Positions 9,291 through 19,200 of a DNA stretch of 64,000 bases are shown piece by piece; positions within the stretch are counted from its first letter, which is position 1, and each line of letters begins with the position of its first letter. Origin of the DNA: [Pantoea] beijingensis (GTDB lineage Bacteria; Pseudomonadota; Gammaproteobacteria; Enterobacterales; Enterobacteriaceae); contig NZ_CP071409.1 of the NCBI RefSeq assembly GCF_022647505.1, forward strand, positions 3,286,001-3,350,000, given 5' to 3'. The position numbers and the translations under genes were made by a program. The notes below the pieces were generated by a model. It saw only the letters and a program-made list of their open reading frames with translations. It was not told the DNA's origin and searched no databases.

Positions 9291-10160
9291 ATGGACCAAG
9301 CTGGTATCATTCGCGATTTGCTTGTTTGGCTGGAGAGCCACCTGGACCAACCTTTGTCACTCGATAATGTGGCGGCAAAAGCGGGCTATTCAAAATGGCA
9401 TCTGCAAAGAATGTTCAAGGAAGTGACGACCCACGCGATTGGCGCTTATATTCGTGCCCGCCGTTTGTCAAAAGCAGCGGTGGCGTTACGTCTGACCAGT
9501 CGCCCCATCCTTGATATTGCACTGCAGTACCGTTTTGATTCACAGCAAACTTTTACGCGTGCCTTTAAGAAACAATTCGCGCAAACGCCCGCATATTATC
9601 GCCGTGCATCAGACTGGAACTCGTTCGGGCTACGCCCGCCGATTCGATTAGGCGACTTCCAACTGCCAGAGGCCAGCTACGTCACGTTACCAGAAACGGT
9701 ACTGGTGGGACAAACGCAGAGCTACACCTGTACGCTGGAGCAAATCTCACGTTTTCGTGATGAAATGCGTATACACTTCTGGCGCCAGTTCCTGATTGAA
9801 ACAGATACCGTGCCACCCGTGTTATACGGCCTGCATCAATCACGTCCCAGCCATGAAAAAGATGACGAACAGGAAATTCTGTACACCACGGCGGTACCGT
9901 CGGACCAGCTCACGCAAACGATGCAGTCAACACAGACTGTCTTGCTGGAAGCCGGGGATTATGTACAGTTCAGCTATAACGGGCCGAGAAGCGATCTGCA
10001 GGACTTTATCCTGCTCATTTATGGCACCTGTATGCCGACGCTTGGGTTGACGAGACGCCAGGGACAAGATATTGAGCGCTTTCATACTCACGGAGGTAAA
10101 AAGCGCCAGGATCCACCGCCAGAAATCCGCTGCGATTACCTCATCCCAATCCGCCGATAA
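9291..10160 (+). CDS. rob: Right origin-binding protein, AraC/XylS-type regulator
   Basis: DNA-binding transcriptional activator related to MarA and SoxS that in E. coli activates efflux and stress genes after binding bile salts or fatty acids through its C-terminal domain. The start MDQAGIIRDLLVWLE at 9291 gives 289 residues, the E. coli length. The two helix-turn-helix motifs (SLDNVAAKAGYSKWHLQRMFK around 25-48 and ILDIALQYRFDSQQTFTRAFK around 78-98) are nearly identical to E. coli. The C-terminal GyrI-like ligand domain is more diverged but keeps EQISRFRDEMR and the final CDYLIPIRR. It is divergent from creA. Confidence 0.95.
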   Translation: MDQAGIIRDLLVWLESHLDQPLSLDNVAAKAGYSKWHLQRMFKEVTTHAIGAYIRARRLSKAAVALRLTSRPILDIALQYRFDSQQTFTRAFKKQFAQTPAYYRRASDWNSFGLRPPIRLGDFQLPEASYVTLPETVLVGQTQSYTCTLEQISRFRDEMRIHFWRQFLIETDTVPPVLYGLHQSRPSHEKDDEQEILYTTAVPSDQLTQTMQSTQTVLLEAGDYVQFSYNGPRSDLQDFILLIYGTCMPTLGLTRRQGQDIERFHTHGGKKRQDPPPEIRCDYLIPIRR

Positions 10161-10346
10161 GGTACTACCGCAACTCAGCATTCTGCGTGCTGCCCTATTC
10201 CGGCCAGCATGCAGGATGTTGAACAACCTAACCCCCCGGACAAAAAAGCCGTTTTTGTCTATCCGGGAGCTCAAGTTACAGCCCGGTTATCATGCTGCAA
10301 CGTGCTCGCCATTACAGCATCTTCCTCAGCAGCCAAAACTTGCGGA

Positions 10347-10994
10347 TTAGCGCTGCAGTTCATCCAGTGCAGGTGCATCAAGATGGGAAACGTCACCGGC
10401 GGTTTCCACGATCCACCCGGCAGCCAACCAGGCGCTCTGCTGATAATCAACACGGGAAAGAGAGCAGTTACGCAAGCGTAGACGGCGTTCCGCACTGGCA
10501 GACAGTCCTAATAGCGTACTGACCAATGCCCCTAGTGCCATACCATGGCTGACTAACAGGGGACGGCTACCCACCGGTAGATCCAGACAGGCATTCAGCG
10601 CCTGGTGCATACGTTCAGCCAACTCAGACATAGATTCACCCTGTGGAATACGGCCATTCTCAGTACCATTAACCAGCGTCTGACGCCAGCCTTCTTCCTC
10701 TTCGGTAAGTGAATCAATAGGACGTTGCTCCAACACGCCCATATTCAACTCCCGCAGGCGTGGATCCAACGTGACGCCACAACCACAGGCATCCGCGATA
10801 ATTTCGGCCGTGCGACGTGTGCGACCTAAGTCACTGGTAATCACATGGGTAATGCCCAGCGATTTCACTCGCTCACCAACCTGGCGAGCCTGCTGCTCGC
10901 CTTTTTCCGTTAGCGCGCTGTCGGATTGTCCCTGAATACGTCGTGCCGCATTCCAAACCGTTTCTCCGTGGCGAACAAGATAGACCTGTAACAT
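10347..10994 (-). CDS. gpmB: Phosphoglycerate-mutase-like phosphatase GpmB
   Basis: Histidine phosphatase superfamily protein (E. coli GpmB/YtjC, 215 residues, same length here). The phosphohistidine motif VRHGETVWN lies at residues 7-15 and the second histidine in LVSHGMALG near residue 150. Although named a phosphoglycerate mutase homologue, members of this subfamily may act mainly as broad phosphatases. It is divergent from yjjX and converges with rob; the 186-base gap to rob holds a hairpin with A/T-rich arms (10235-10267) that may act as a terminator. Confidence 0.92.
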   Translation of the reverse strand: MLQVYLVRHGETVWNAARRIQGQSDSALTEKGEQQARQVGERVKSLGITHVITSDLGRTRRTAEIIADACGCGVTLDPRLRELNMGVLEQRPIDSLTEEEEGWRQTLVNGTENGRIPQGESMSELAERMHQALNACLDLPVGSRPLLVSHGMALGALVSTLLGLSASAERRLRLRNCSLSRVDYQQSAWLAAGWIVETAGDVSHLDAPALDELQR

Positions 10995-11045
10995 GCTTTT
11001 TTTCCGTTATACTGCAACAAATTTGTGTTGAGGGTTCAAACAATT

Positions 11046-11570
11046 ATGTACCATGTTGTCGCTGCCACCACCAATCCGGCGAAGATTAGCGCGATCTCTC
11101 AAGCGTTCAGCGATGTTTTCGGTGACGGATCCTGCCATATTGAAGGCGTCGCGGTCGACAGCGGCGTTGCTGCGCAACCCATGACAAATGTAGAAACGAG
11201 AACTGGCGCACGTCACCGAGTGATGAATGCACGTCAGGTCCGCCCCGAAGCCCATTTTTGGGTGGCGATTGAAGCAGGTATTGAAGAGGATTCGGCTTTC
11301 GCGTGGATGGTTATCGAGGATCATAAACAGCGGGGTGAATCGCGTTCGGCCAGCTTTACGCTGCCGCACATCGTTATGAAAGCCATTCACGAAGGTCATG
11401 AATTGGGTGATGAAATGGCTCGCCTGACCGGTATCGACAATATCAAGCATCAGGGTGGCGCGATTGGCACATTCACTCATGGTTTGTTAACCCGTACCAG
11501 CGTCTATCATCAGGCATTGATTCTGGCCCTTTGCCCCTTTCGAAACGATATCTACACTCTTCACCTTTAG
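11046..11570 (+). CDS. yjjX: Inosine/xanthosine triphosphatase YjjX
   Basis: House-cleaning NTPase that hydrolyses ITP and XTP to keep damaged purines out of nucleic acids. The start at 11046 ([13 protein letters not shown]) follows a TTGAGGG ribosome site and gives 174 residues, close to E. coli YjjX. Conserved features are the substrate-binding ATTNPAK near the N-terminus, [10 protein letters not shown] around residue 75, and [14 protein letters not shown] near 145. It is divergent from gpmB and followed by the tandem ERIC element. Confidence 0.93.
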   Translation: MYHVVAATTNPAKISAISQAFSDVFGDGSCHIEGVAVDSGVAAQPMTNVETRTGARHRVMNARQVRPEAHFWVAIEAGIEEDSAFAWMVIEDHKQRGESRSASFTLPHIVMKAIHEGHELGDEMARLTGIDNIKHQGGAIGTFTHGLLTRTSVYHQALILALCPFRNDIYTLHL

Positions 11571-11571
11571 C

Positions 11572-11846
11572 CGTAGCCAACAATGAGGCAGCGTGAAGGA
11601 TATCCTCTATACACTAAATCATTCGCGTTGCATCGCGGCGGCAAGCTCCTGAATCCCCGGGAGCTTACTCAGGTAAGTGACCGGGGTGCATGAGCGTAGC
11701 CAACAATGAGGCAGCGTGAAGACTATCCTCTATACACTAAATCATTCGCGTTGCATCGCGGCGGCAAGCTCCTGAATCCCCGGGAGCTTACTCAGGTAAG
11801 TGACCGGGGTGCATGAGCGTAGCCAACAATGAGGCAGCGTGAAGGA
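11572..11846. repeat. Tandemly duplicated ERIC element
   Basis: Two copies of a 123-bp unit (11572-11694 and 11695-11817) differ at only two adjacent bases, and a third partial copy of about 29 bases follows (from 11818). Each unit contains GAATCCCCGGGAGCTTAC and GTAAGTGACCGGGGTG, which match the inverted core of the Enterobacterial Repetitive Intergenic Consensus (about 127 bp). The core is palindromic and would fold into a hairpin in RNA. It fills the gap between yjjX and trpR. Confidence 0.88.
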
Positions 11847-11857
11847 TGACGTGTATA

Positions 11858-12190
11858 TCAGCGCTTATCAGAATGCGGTAACAACTGCCCCTCAAGCCAC
11901 GCCTTCAACGCTGGCGGCGCCGCTTTCAAGCTATTAGATCCACGTGTAATCGTGGCAATACCGGCTCCCAGCTCATTCTTCAGCTCTCGCTGGCTCATCT
12001 CGCCACGTATTAACTCTTCAATAATACGCAGCCGCGTTCCGTAAGCCTCACGTTCATCAGGCGTCATCATCAGTTGCAGCAACGGCAGATGTAGGTTCTC
12101 AGCAAATGCGCTTTGCATCAGGTCAACAAAGCGCAGCCATGCTTCGCGCTGCTGTTCTTCTGTTACGGTAATTGAAGTCGGTTGCGTCAT
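11858..12190 (-). CDS. trpR: Trp operon repressor
   Basis: Tryptophan-binding repressor of trp, aroH, mtr and its own gene. At 110 residues it has the usual length; the helix-turn-helix reads [23 protein letters not shown] (about residues 67-90) and the corepressor-binding region [12 protein letters not shown] equivalent is present at about 44-54. A 16-bp trp operator palindrome lies 11 bases upstream of the start codon, consistent with autoregulation. It is downstream of, and separated by the ERIC array from, yjjX; slt is upstream in the same direction. Confidence 0.96.
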   Translation of the reverse strand: MTQPTSITVTEEQQREAWLRFVDLMQSAFAENLHLPLLQLMMTPDEREAYGTRLRIIEELIRGEMSQRELKNELGAGIATITRGSNSLKAAPPALKAWLEGQLLPHSDKR

Positions 12191-12200
12191 GTTAAGCCCA

Positions 12201-12216
12201 TACTCGTTAACGAGTA
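12201..12216. promoter_or_regulatory. TrpR operator of trpR
   Basis: TACTCGTTAACGAGTA is a perfect 16-bp palindrome with the central GTTAAC of the trp operator consensus (CTAGTTAACTAG). It sits between slt and trpR, where autoregulation of trpR is known in E. coli. Confidence 0.85.
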
Positions 12217-12230
12217 CAAGCTTAACATAC

Positions 12231-14153
12231 TTAATAACGCCGCTGCCACTCGCTGTCCGAGAGGATCTTATCAGGTTGTTTCATAAAATGGCGGTAGTAG
12301 GCGGCATACGCCAGCACGTTCTTCACATATCCCCGCGTTTCAGAAAAGGGGATGGTTTCGATAAAGGCCACCGCATCCAGTCGCCCTGCGCTATTGCCCA
12401 GCCAGGTTCTCACCCGGGATGGGCCTGCATTATAGGCGGCCGATGAGAAAATACGGTTCTGCCCGAACTGCTGATAAACCGACTCCAGATATTGCGTGCC
12501 GATTTGAATGTTGGTTTGCGGATCCAATAACTGACTGCTGTTCACATAACCCGGAATATTATAGGACTGCACGGTATGTGTCGCCGTGGCAGGCATAACT
12601 TGCATCAAACCAGAAGCCCCAACCGGCGAACGCGCTTTGGGATTCCACGCACTTTCCTGCCGAGCTATCGCCATTGCGTAGCTCTGAGGAATGTTCTTAT
12701 CACGTGTAAAGCGCTCAAACTGATCTTTGTACGCCAGTGGGAAACGCTCTTCCAGATGATCCCACAATTTACCGCTGATGGTGGCCTGCACGCTAAGATC
12801 CCACCAGTCCTGCTCAAAGGCATAACGCGCTAACATCTGCTGCCCGGACGGCGTTTTACTCGTCACCAGATACGCCCATTCACTGCGCGCGAGGTTATCC
12901 ATATTCCAGTACATTAACTCGCGAACACGAGCAATCTCTTCGCCCTGCCCAACAGTGCTATCGGGATGCACGGCTGCATCAATACGCAGAGGGTAATCGA
13001 CACCTAACCGCTGCGCCGCCACCATTGGATAAAAACCGCGCTGCTGCATCAGCGCCTTTAAAATTTCCTCACCTTCATCTTTACGACCACGTTCAAGCAG
13101 CAGATCGGCCTGCCAGTACTGCCACTCATCCTTCTGCTTAGCTTCAACCGGCAGCCGGGAAAGCCAGGTATTTAAACCACGGCGGTCGTTATTACCCAAC
13201 GACATACGTACACGCCGTTCAATCAGTGCAGTGGATTCGCTGCGCATAATCACATCGTCGCGCCAGCGTGCCTGCTCACTGGTGACATCATTCCCCATCA
13301 AACGCCAGGCGACCGCATCATCAAGTTGTTGGCGATCCTCATCACCCATTTGCTGCAGGCGAACCAGCGTCGGGATCATTGCACGCGCAGTTTCCGCATC
13401 CTGCCCAACCATGCGAGTAAACGCGATGACGGTTGCTTGTCGGGTAAAATCCGTTGCGCCAACATTACGGGCGAATGCCTCTACGGTCGTTGGATCGTTT
13501 TGCAGATCCATTACCGCATTCGCTATGGTTTGATAATCTGAAGGCAGTTGCTTCGCAAGAAAATTAACGAGGCTGGTGTTTCCGGCCTTCATGGCCAGGC
13601 GGATGCGTTCCAGCGTCGTAATCGCCGTTTGCTGGCCCGCTCCCTGCCACACAGAAAACAACTTATCGCAGGCGGTCGGTAGCGACGAGCCCGTGAGCCA
13701 AATCTCTTTTGCTCCCGAATAAGCAACCTGCTGTTGGCCCAGTGACCATTGCGCATAATACCAATTGCAACGCGCCGAGACGGGTGCCGGTACCTGCGGA
13801 CTGAATGCCATCAAACCTCGCCAGTCCTGACGTCGGGCCAGTTCATTAACAAATCGGGAAGCGAGAGAATGCACCGGCGGTAACGTCGGATGCGCTTTAA
13901 TAAAGTTGCTGACCGCCATGCTGGTTTCTTGATCGAGATTTTGCGACAGCAAACGGTACTCAAGGTAGGGATAGAGCGGATAGTCTCGCAACGTTGGCAT
14001 CAGCTGATATACCGTATCCATTTGCTTATTATCCCACGCCAGCTTAATTTGCTGGTAACGCTCGCGCTGCGCGTCTAACGCGTCGGCATGGGCACTTCCG
14101 GCCATTACGGCCAGCAAGGTTCCAACCATCCAATACTGCCATTTGTCTGCCAT
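12231..14153 (-). CDS. slt: Soluble lytic murein transglycosylase
   Basis: Periplasmic enzyme that cleaves peptidoglycan between MurNAc and GlcNAc with 1,6-anhydro ring formation. I place the start at the ATG at 14153 (MADKWQYW), with a signal peptide ending near AHA; the alternative ATG four codons upstream is possible. About 640 residues match E. coli Slt70 (645). The long helical U and L domains occupy most of the protein, and the C-terminal catalytic domain has the catalytic glutamate in [21 protein letters not shown] and AAYNAGPSR. The gene ends 14 bases before the trp operator. Its upstream region is shared with the urea island. Confidence 0.95.
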   Translation of the reverse strand: MADKWQYWMVGTLLAVMAGSAHADALDAQRERYQQIKLAWDNKQMDTVYQLMPTLRDYPLYPYLEYRLLSQNLDQETSMAVSNFIKAHPTLPPVHSLASRFVNELARRQDWRGLMAFSPQVPAPVSARCNWYYAQWSLGQQQVAYSGAKEIWLTGSSLPTACDKLFSVWQGAGQQTAITTLERIRLAMKAGNTSLVNFLAKQLPSDYQTIANAVMDLQNDPTTVEAFARNVGATDFTRQATVIAFTRMVGQDAETARAMIPTLVRLQQMGDEDRQQLDDAVAWRLMGNDVTSEQARWRDDVIMRSESTALIERRVRMSLGNNDRRGLNTWLSRLPVEAKQKDEWQYWQADLLLERGRKDEGEEILKALMQQRGFYPMVAAQRLGVDYPLRIDAAVHPDSTVGQGEEIARVRELMYWNMDNLARSEWAYLVTSKTPSGQQMLARYAFEQDWWDLSVQATISGKLWDHLEERFPLAYKDQFERFTRDKNIPQSYAMAIARQESAWNPKARSPVGASGLMQVMPATATHTVQSYNIPGYVNSSQLLDPQTNIQIGTQYLESVYQQFGQNRIFSSAAYNAGPSRVRTWLGNSAGRLDAVAFIETIPFSETRGYVKNVLAYAAYYRHFMKQPDKILSDSEWQRRY

Positions 14154-14277
14154 GACTTTTCCCACGTTAGCGCCTCTCTTATCCCAGTGTTACAAAAAAT
14201 AGCTCTTTCATGCTAACCGCGCCGCGCGTATCACGCCATGTTTCCAACAAAATTTTACGTTACGGCTGCAACATACG

Positions 14278-14344
14278 TTCTCACGGCACCGCCTGCCCCA
14301 TCATCGCACATCCTTGAGCCATAAATGTGCAAGCGCCGTGAGAA
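14278..14344. promoter_or_regulatory. Nested inverted repeats upstream of the sigma-54 promoter
   Basis: TTCTCACGGC (14278-14287) and GCCGTGAGAA (14335-14344) are a perfect 10-bp inverted repeat; inside it GCACAT (14306-14311) and ATGTGC (14325-14330) form a second one. The block lies 40-106 bases upstream of the -24 element, the right distance for an enhancer-binding activator. It does not match the 17-bp NtrC consensus well, so the bound protein is unknown. Confidence 0.4.
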
Positions 14345-14383
14345 AATTACATTTACTCATTAATAATCAATATATTATAAACA

Positions 14384-14399
14384 TGGCACGCTGTTTGCT
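14384..14399 (+). promoter_or_regulatory. Sigma-54 (RpoN) promoter of the urea island
   Basis: TGGCACGCTGTTTGCT matches the sigma-54 consensus TGGCACG-N4-TTGCW at every defined position, with GG (14385-14386) and GC (14397-14398) exactly ten bases apart. Transcription should start near 14410, about 30 bases before the first gene. This implies an enhancer-binding activator such as NtrC under nitrogen limitation. Confidence 0.85.
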
Positions 14400-14411
14400 G
14401 TAGTGAATCCA

Positions 14412-14427
14412 ATCTTGTATACCAGAT
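14412..14427. promoter_or_regulatory. Probable GntR-family operator at the urea promoter
   Basis: ATCTTGTATACCAGAT is a 16-bp palindrome with one mismatched pair and a GTATAC centre, typical of FCD-type GntR operators (for example ATCTGGTATACAAGAT in reverse complement). It covers the predicted transcription start of the sigma-54 promoter, a position for repression. The candidate repressor is the GntR/FCD gene at 19862. Confidence 0.55.
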
Positions 14428-14439
14428 GGAATTCACACT

Positions 14440-16242
14440 ATGGAATCAATAACAGGGCTAACGCTGCAACAATGGCAACAACATTTTCTGCAGCACGCGG
14501 AGACGATCGGCGAAACGCTGAGTGCATTGTTGGATACGCTATCGACCGACGATAATGCCTGGATCTGTCTGGCAAGCCCGGCTCAACTGCAGGCTCAAAT
14601 TGAGCCACTGCTGACCGCCTGGCATAAAGATCCGAGCGCACTGCCACTCTTCGGCGTGCCCTTTGCAGTAAAAGATAATATTGATGTTGCCGGCTGGCCA
14701 ACTACTGCCGCCTGCCCTGCTTTGACCTACGTCGCGGCACAAGACGCGACCGCCGTGGCTAACTTAAAGGCCGCAGGAGCGGTGGTCATCGGTAAAACCA
14801 ATCTCGATCAGTATGCCACTGGCCTGGTTGGAACGCGCTCACCCTTTGGTGCCGTGGTGAATACATTTAATGCTGACTATGTTAGCGGCGGTTCCAGTTC
14901 AGGTTCCGCATCAGTCCTGGCCCGTGGACTGGTTGCTTTTGCGTTGGGCACCGACACCGCGGGTTCAGGACGCGTTCCGGCTGGTTTTAACAATATCGTC
15001 GGACTCAAACCGACCAAGGGCTGGATTTCAGCAAGCGGCGTGGTCCCCGCCTGTCGCCTTAATGACACCATTTCCATCTTTGCGCTGACCGTTGAAGATG
15101 CTTTTATCGTTGCCGGTCACGCAGCGGGTTACGATGCAACAGATGCCTATTCTCGCCACAATCCGGCTTCAGCACCAGCCGCATTGCCAGCAGCCCCCCG
15201 CTTCGCCATCCCGGCTAATGTGGTGTTTTTCGATGATGCTCAGGCTGAAGCGGCATGGGAACAGGCGCTCAACGCGCTTAGCGCGAGCGGTGCGACGTTC
15301 CAACCCATCGATTTCACCGTTTTCCAGCAGCTTGCTGAACAACTCTATTACGGTCCATGGGTGGCAGAACGCACCGTTGCGGTCGGCGAGATGCTTCAAC
15401 ATCCGGATAAAATGGATCCTGTCGTACACGGTATCATTGCCAGCGGTAAAAATTACAGCGCGACCGACGCCTTTAAAGCGGAATATCTACGTGCCGAACT
15501 GACGCGAAAAATACAGCAAACGCTGAGCCAGTTTGATGCATTAGTTGTCCCCACATCGCCAACTATTCATACGCTTGAAGAGATGAAGCAGGAGCCGGTG
15601 CGCTATAACTCACAGTTTGGCACCTACACCAACTTCACCAATCTGGCCGACCTGTCGGCACTGGCGCTGCCCGCGCCTTTTCGCACCGATGGGCTACCGG
15701 CCGGTATCACGCTGATTGCTCCCGCATGGCACGACCGCGCACTCGCAAGCTTTGGCATGCGTTGGCAGCAACAACTGTCACTGCCGCTTGGCGCTACCGG
15801 CAAGCCACAGCCTACCGATCATTTGCCTTTACCCGCATCACCGTTACACGTTCGCCTCGCCGTGGTGGGGGCACACCTCAGTGGCATGCCGCTTAATCAT
15901 CAGCTCATCAGTCGTAATGCCGTACGGGTTGAAGAAACCAAAACCGCAGATAACTACCGCTTGTATGCACTGGCTAACACCCAACCAGCAAAACCGGGGC
16001 TGGTAAAAGCCGAAACCGGTGCCGCGATTATCGTTGAGCTTTGGGATGTCCCTCTGGCGCGCTTTGGTGAGTTTGTCGCGGAGATCCCCGCGCCGTTAGG
16101 GATCGGCAATATAACACTGGCAGATGGTCGTCAGGTTAAAGGCTTTATTTGTGAACCTTCAGCACTGAGCGATGCTCGCGATATCACCACTTTTGGCGGC
16201 TGGCGTCACTGGCTGACCAGCAAGGAGAACTCTCATGTTTAA
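14440..16242 (+). CDS. atzF: Allophanate hydrolase
   Basis: Hydrolyses allophanate (urea-1-carboxylate) to two ammonia and two CO2 equivalents, the second half of the urea amidolyase route. The 600-residue protein has an N-terminal amidase-signature domain (about 1-440) with the catalytic lysine in FAVKDNID (about 78), the cis-serine in SGGSSSGSA (about 150) and the nucleophile serine in GTDTAGSGRVP (about 175). The C-terminal allophanate-hydrolase domain (about 470-597) carries LANTQPAKPGL and VELWDVPLARFGEF. It is the first gene of the island behind the sigma-54 promoter, and its end overlaps the next gene by eight bases, so the two enzymes are coupled. No urease gene is present here. Confidence 0.93.
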   Translation: MESITGLTLQQWQQHFLQHAETIGETLSALLDTLSTDDNAWICLASPAQLQAQIEPLLTAWHKDPSALPLFGVPFAVKDNIDVAGWPTTAACPALTYVAAQDATAVANLKAAGAVVIGKTNLDQYATGLVGTRSPFGAVVNTFNADYVSGGSSSGSASVLARGLVAFALGTDTAGSGRVPAGFNNIVGLKPTKGWISASGVVPACRLNDTISIFALTVEDAFIVAGHAAGYDATDAYSRHNPASAPAALPAAPRFAIPANVVFFDDAQAEAAWEQALNALSASGATFQPIDFTVFQQLAEQLYYGPWVAERTVAVGEMLQHPDKMDPVVHGIIASGKNYSATDAFKAEYLRAELTRKIQQTLSQFDALVVPTSPTIHTLEEMKQEPVRYNSQFGTYTNFTNLADLSALALPAPFRTDGLPAGITLIAPAWHDRALASFGMRWQQQLSLPLGATGKPQPTDHLPLPASPLHVRLAVVGAHLSGMPLNHQLISRNAVRVEETKTADNYRLYALANTQPAKPGLVKAETGAAIIVELWDVPLARFGEFVAEIPAPLGIGNITLADGRQVKGFICEPSALSDARDITTFGGWRHWLTSKENSHV

Positions 16243-19200
16243 TACCGTACTGATTGCGAACCGTGGTGAAATCGCCTGCCGGGCGATACGGACATTAAAG
16301 CGTTTAGGCATTACCAGCGTCGCGGTCTATTCCGATGCGGATAAAAATGCGCAGCATGTGAAAGATGCTGACATCGCTATTGCCCTCGGGGGCGAAAAAG
16401 CCGGTGACAGCTATCTGCGCATCGACAAAATTCTCGCCGCTGCGCAGGAAAGCGGCGCTCAGGCGATTTGGCCCGGCTACGGCTTTCTGTCCGAAAGCCT
16501 GCCGTTTGCTGACGCATGTGAACAGGCTGGCATCATCTTTATCGGCCCCACCGCGCAGCAAATCGGCGAGTTCGGACTGAAACACCGGGCGCGTGAATTA
16601 GCGGCAGAGGCAGGTGTACCAATGACGCCGGGCACTGCCCTGCTGGCTTCGCTTGAAGAGGCGCAGGAAGCAGCAGAAAAGATCGGTTATCCGGTCATGC
16701 TTAAAAGTACTGCGGGCGGCGGCGGCATTGGCTTAACCCGTTGCGCAGATGCCGATGCACTGCGCAATGCCTGGGAAAGCGTTCGTCGCCTGGGTGAACA
16801 TTTTTTCAGTGATGCCGGCGTATTCCTTGAACGCTGTATCGACCGGGCTCGCCATGTTGAAGTACAAATATTTGGCGACGGTAAAGGTAAAGTGATTGCC
16901 CTCGGTGAACGCGATTGCTCGCTGCAGCGTCGCAACCAGAAAGTGGTAGAAGAAACACCCGCGCCGGGTTTACCTGCCGCAACCCGTACCGCACTGCTAG
17001 ACTCCGCCGTTAAACTGGGCGAACTGGTCAATTACCGCAGCGCAGGAACCGTAGAATATATTTATGATGCCGAACGTGATGCTTTTTACTTCCTGGAAGT
17101 GAACACGCGCTTGCAAGTAGAGCATCCGGTTACCGAAAGTGTGACCGGGCTCGATCTGGTGGAGTGCATGCTACAGGTCGCCGCCGGAATTCCCCTCGAC
17201 TGGGAACGGATGGCACAGCCTCCCGTCGGCGCATCTATTGAAGTCAGGCTCTATGCCGAAGACCCACTGAAAAACTTTCAGCCCAGCCCGGGTGTACTCA
17301 CTGAAGTCTGTTTCCCCGAAGGCGTACGTGTTGACGGCTGGGTGAATACCGGCACCCATGTTTCTGCGTTCTACGATCCGATGATTGCCAAGCTGATCGT
17401 ACATGCAGAAAACCGAGAGGCTGCACTGAAAAAAATGCAGGAGGCTCTGAGCCAAACCCGCCTGCACGGTATTGCCACTAACCTCGACTATCTGCGTCAG
17501 ATTATTGCCACCGATGCTTTTCACAGCGGCAATGTCTGGACCCGCATGCTCGATAGTTTTACCCCGTCAGCACAGGTAATTGAAGTGGTACAGCCCGGAA
17601 CCTGGAGCAGCATACAGGATTATCCGGGACGTCTTGGCTACTGGGATATTGGTGTGCCTCCTTCTGGCCCGATGGACGATTTCGCCTTCCGCCTGGCGAA
17701 CCGCATCGTGGGTAATGCCGAAGAGGCTGCGGGACTTGAGTTTACTCTGCAAGGCCCAACACTGCGCTTTCATAGCGATGCCACTATTGCTCTGACCGGT
17801 GCAGACTGCCCGGCAATGCTCGATGGTGAGGCGATCGGTTATTGGCAGCCGGTGGACGTGAAAGCCGGTCAAACCCTGGCATTGGGACGTGCGCAGCATG
17901 GCTGCCGTACTTACCTGGCGGTACGCAACGGCTTTGATGTGCCGGTGTATCTTGGCAGCCGTTCGACATTTGTGCTGGGCCAGTTTGGTGGCCATGCTGG
18001 CCGCACGTTGCGCGTCGCCGATATGCTGGCGATCTCCCAGCCACAGCTGGCTGCCTGCACGACGCCAGCCCCCACCAGCGCACCGCAGGCTATCCATTCA
18101 TCACTGATACCAGAGTATGGTGACGAATGGCGTATCGGCGTGCTGTATGGTCCACATGGCGCACCGGATTTTTTCACTCAGGAATCTATTGATGCGTTCT
18201 TTGCCAGCGAATGGCAGGTTCACTACAACTCTAACCGTCTTGGCGTCAGGCTGGAAGGCCCTAAACCAAGCTGGACACGCGCTGACGGTGGCGAAGCAGG
18301 CCTGCATCCTTCAAACGTCCACGATTGTGAATACGCGATTGGCGCGGTGAACTTTACCGGTGACTTTCCGGTAATTCTGACGCGTGACGGTCCCAGCCTT
18401 GGTGGTTTTGTTTGCCCGGTGACGATTGCGAAGGCGGAACTATGGAAAGTGGGTCAGGTTAAACCTGGCGATCGTATTCGTTTCCATCCTATCGATTTTC
18501 ACCATGCGCAGGCACTCGAACAAGCGCAGACAGCAAGTATTGAAAACCTGACCGCCGCGTATGTCCCTAACGCTGAGGCACCCTCTCTTGCCGAAACGGA
18601 GCTGGGTTCAGCAACACTACTGGCAGCAGTCAAAGCAACATCGACAACCCCAACGGCAGTTTATCGTCAGGCGGGGGATAATTACGTACTGATTGAATAC
18701 GGCGACAACGTGCTGGATCTGGCGCTGCGTTTGCGCGTGCACCTGCTAATGAATGCGATCCGAGAGGCCGCGCAGCCGGGAATAGAAGAACTCTCACCGG
18801 GCGTACGCTCATTGCAGATCCGCTATGACAGCCGCCAGATCAGCCAGAAGGATCTGCTCGCACTGCTACTCTCGCTGGAAAAAAACCTGGGTGAAGTAAA
18901 TAACATGCGGGTTCCGTCGCGCATTATTCACCTACCGATGGCCTTTGAAGACAGCGCCACGCTGGGAGCGGTGTCACGCTATCAGGAAACGGTTCGTGCC
19001 AATGCGCCATGGTTGCCCAATAACGTTGACTTTATTCAACGTATCAATGGGTTACCAAATAGAGAGGCGGTTAAAGAGACCATTTTTGACGCCAGCTATC
19101 TGATTCTCGGCCTCGGCGATGTTTATCTCGGCGCGCCCTGCGCGGTACCGGTTGACCCCCGTCATCGCTTACTCAGCTCCAAATATAACCCGGCGCGCAC

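Noticed and set aside
10235..10267. Hairpin with A/T-rich arms between rob and gpmB as a strong bidirectional terminator
   Set aside because: The inner stem is mostly A-T and neither strand has a U-run after the outer stem, so it is mentioned only in the gpmB entry.
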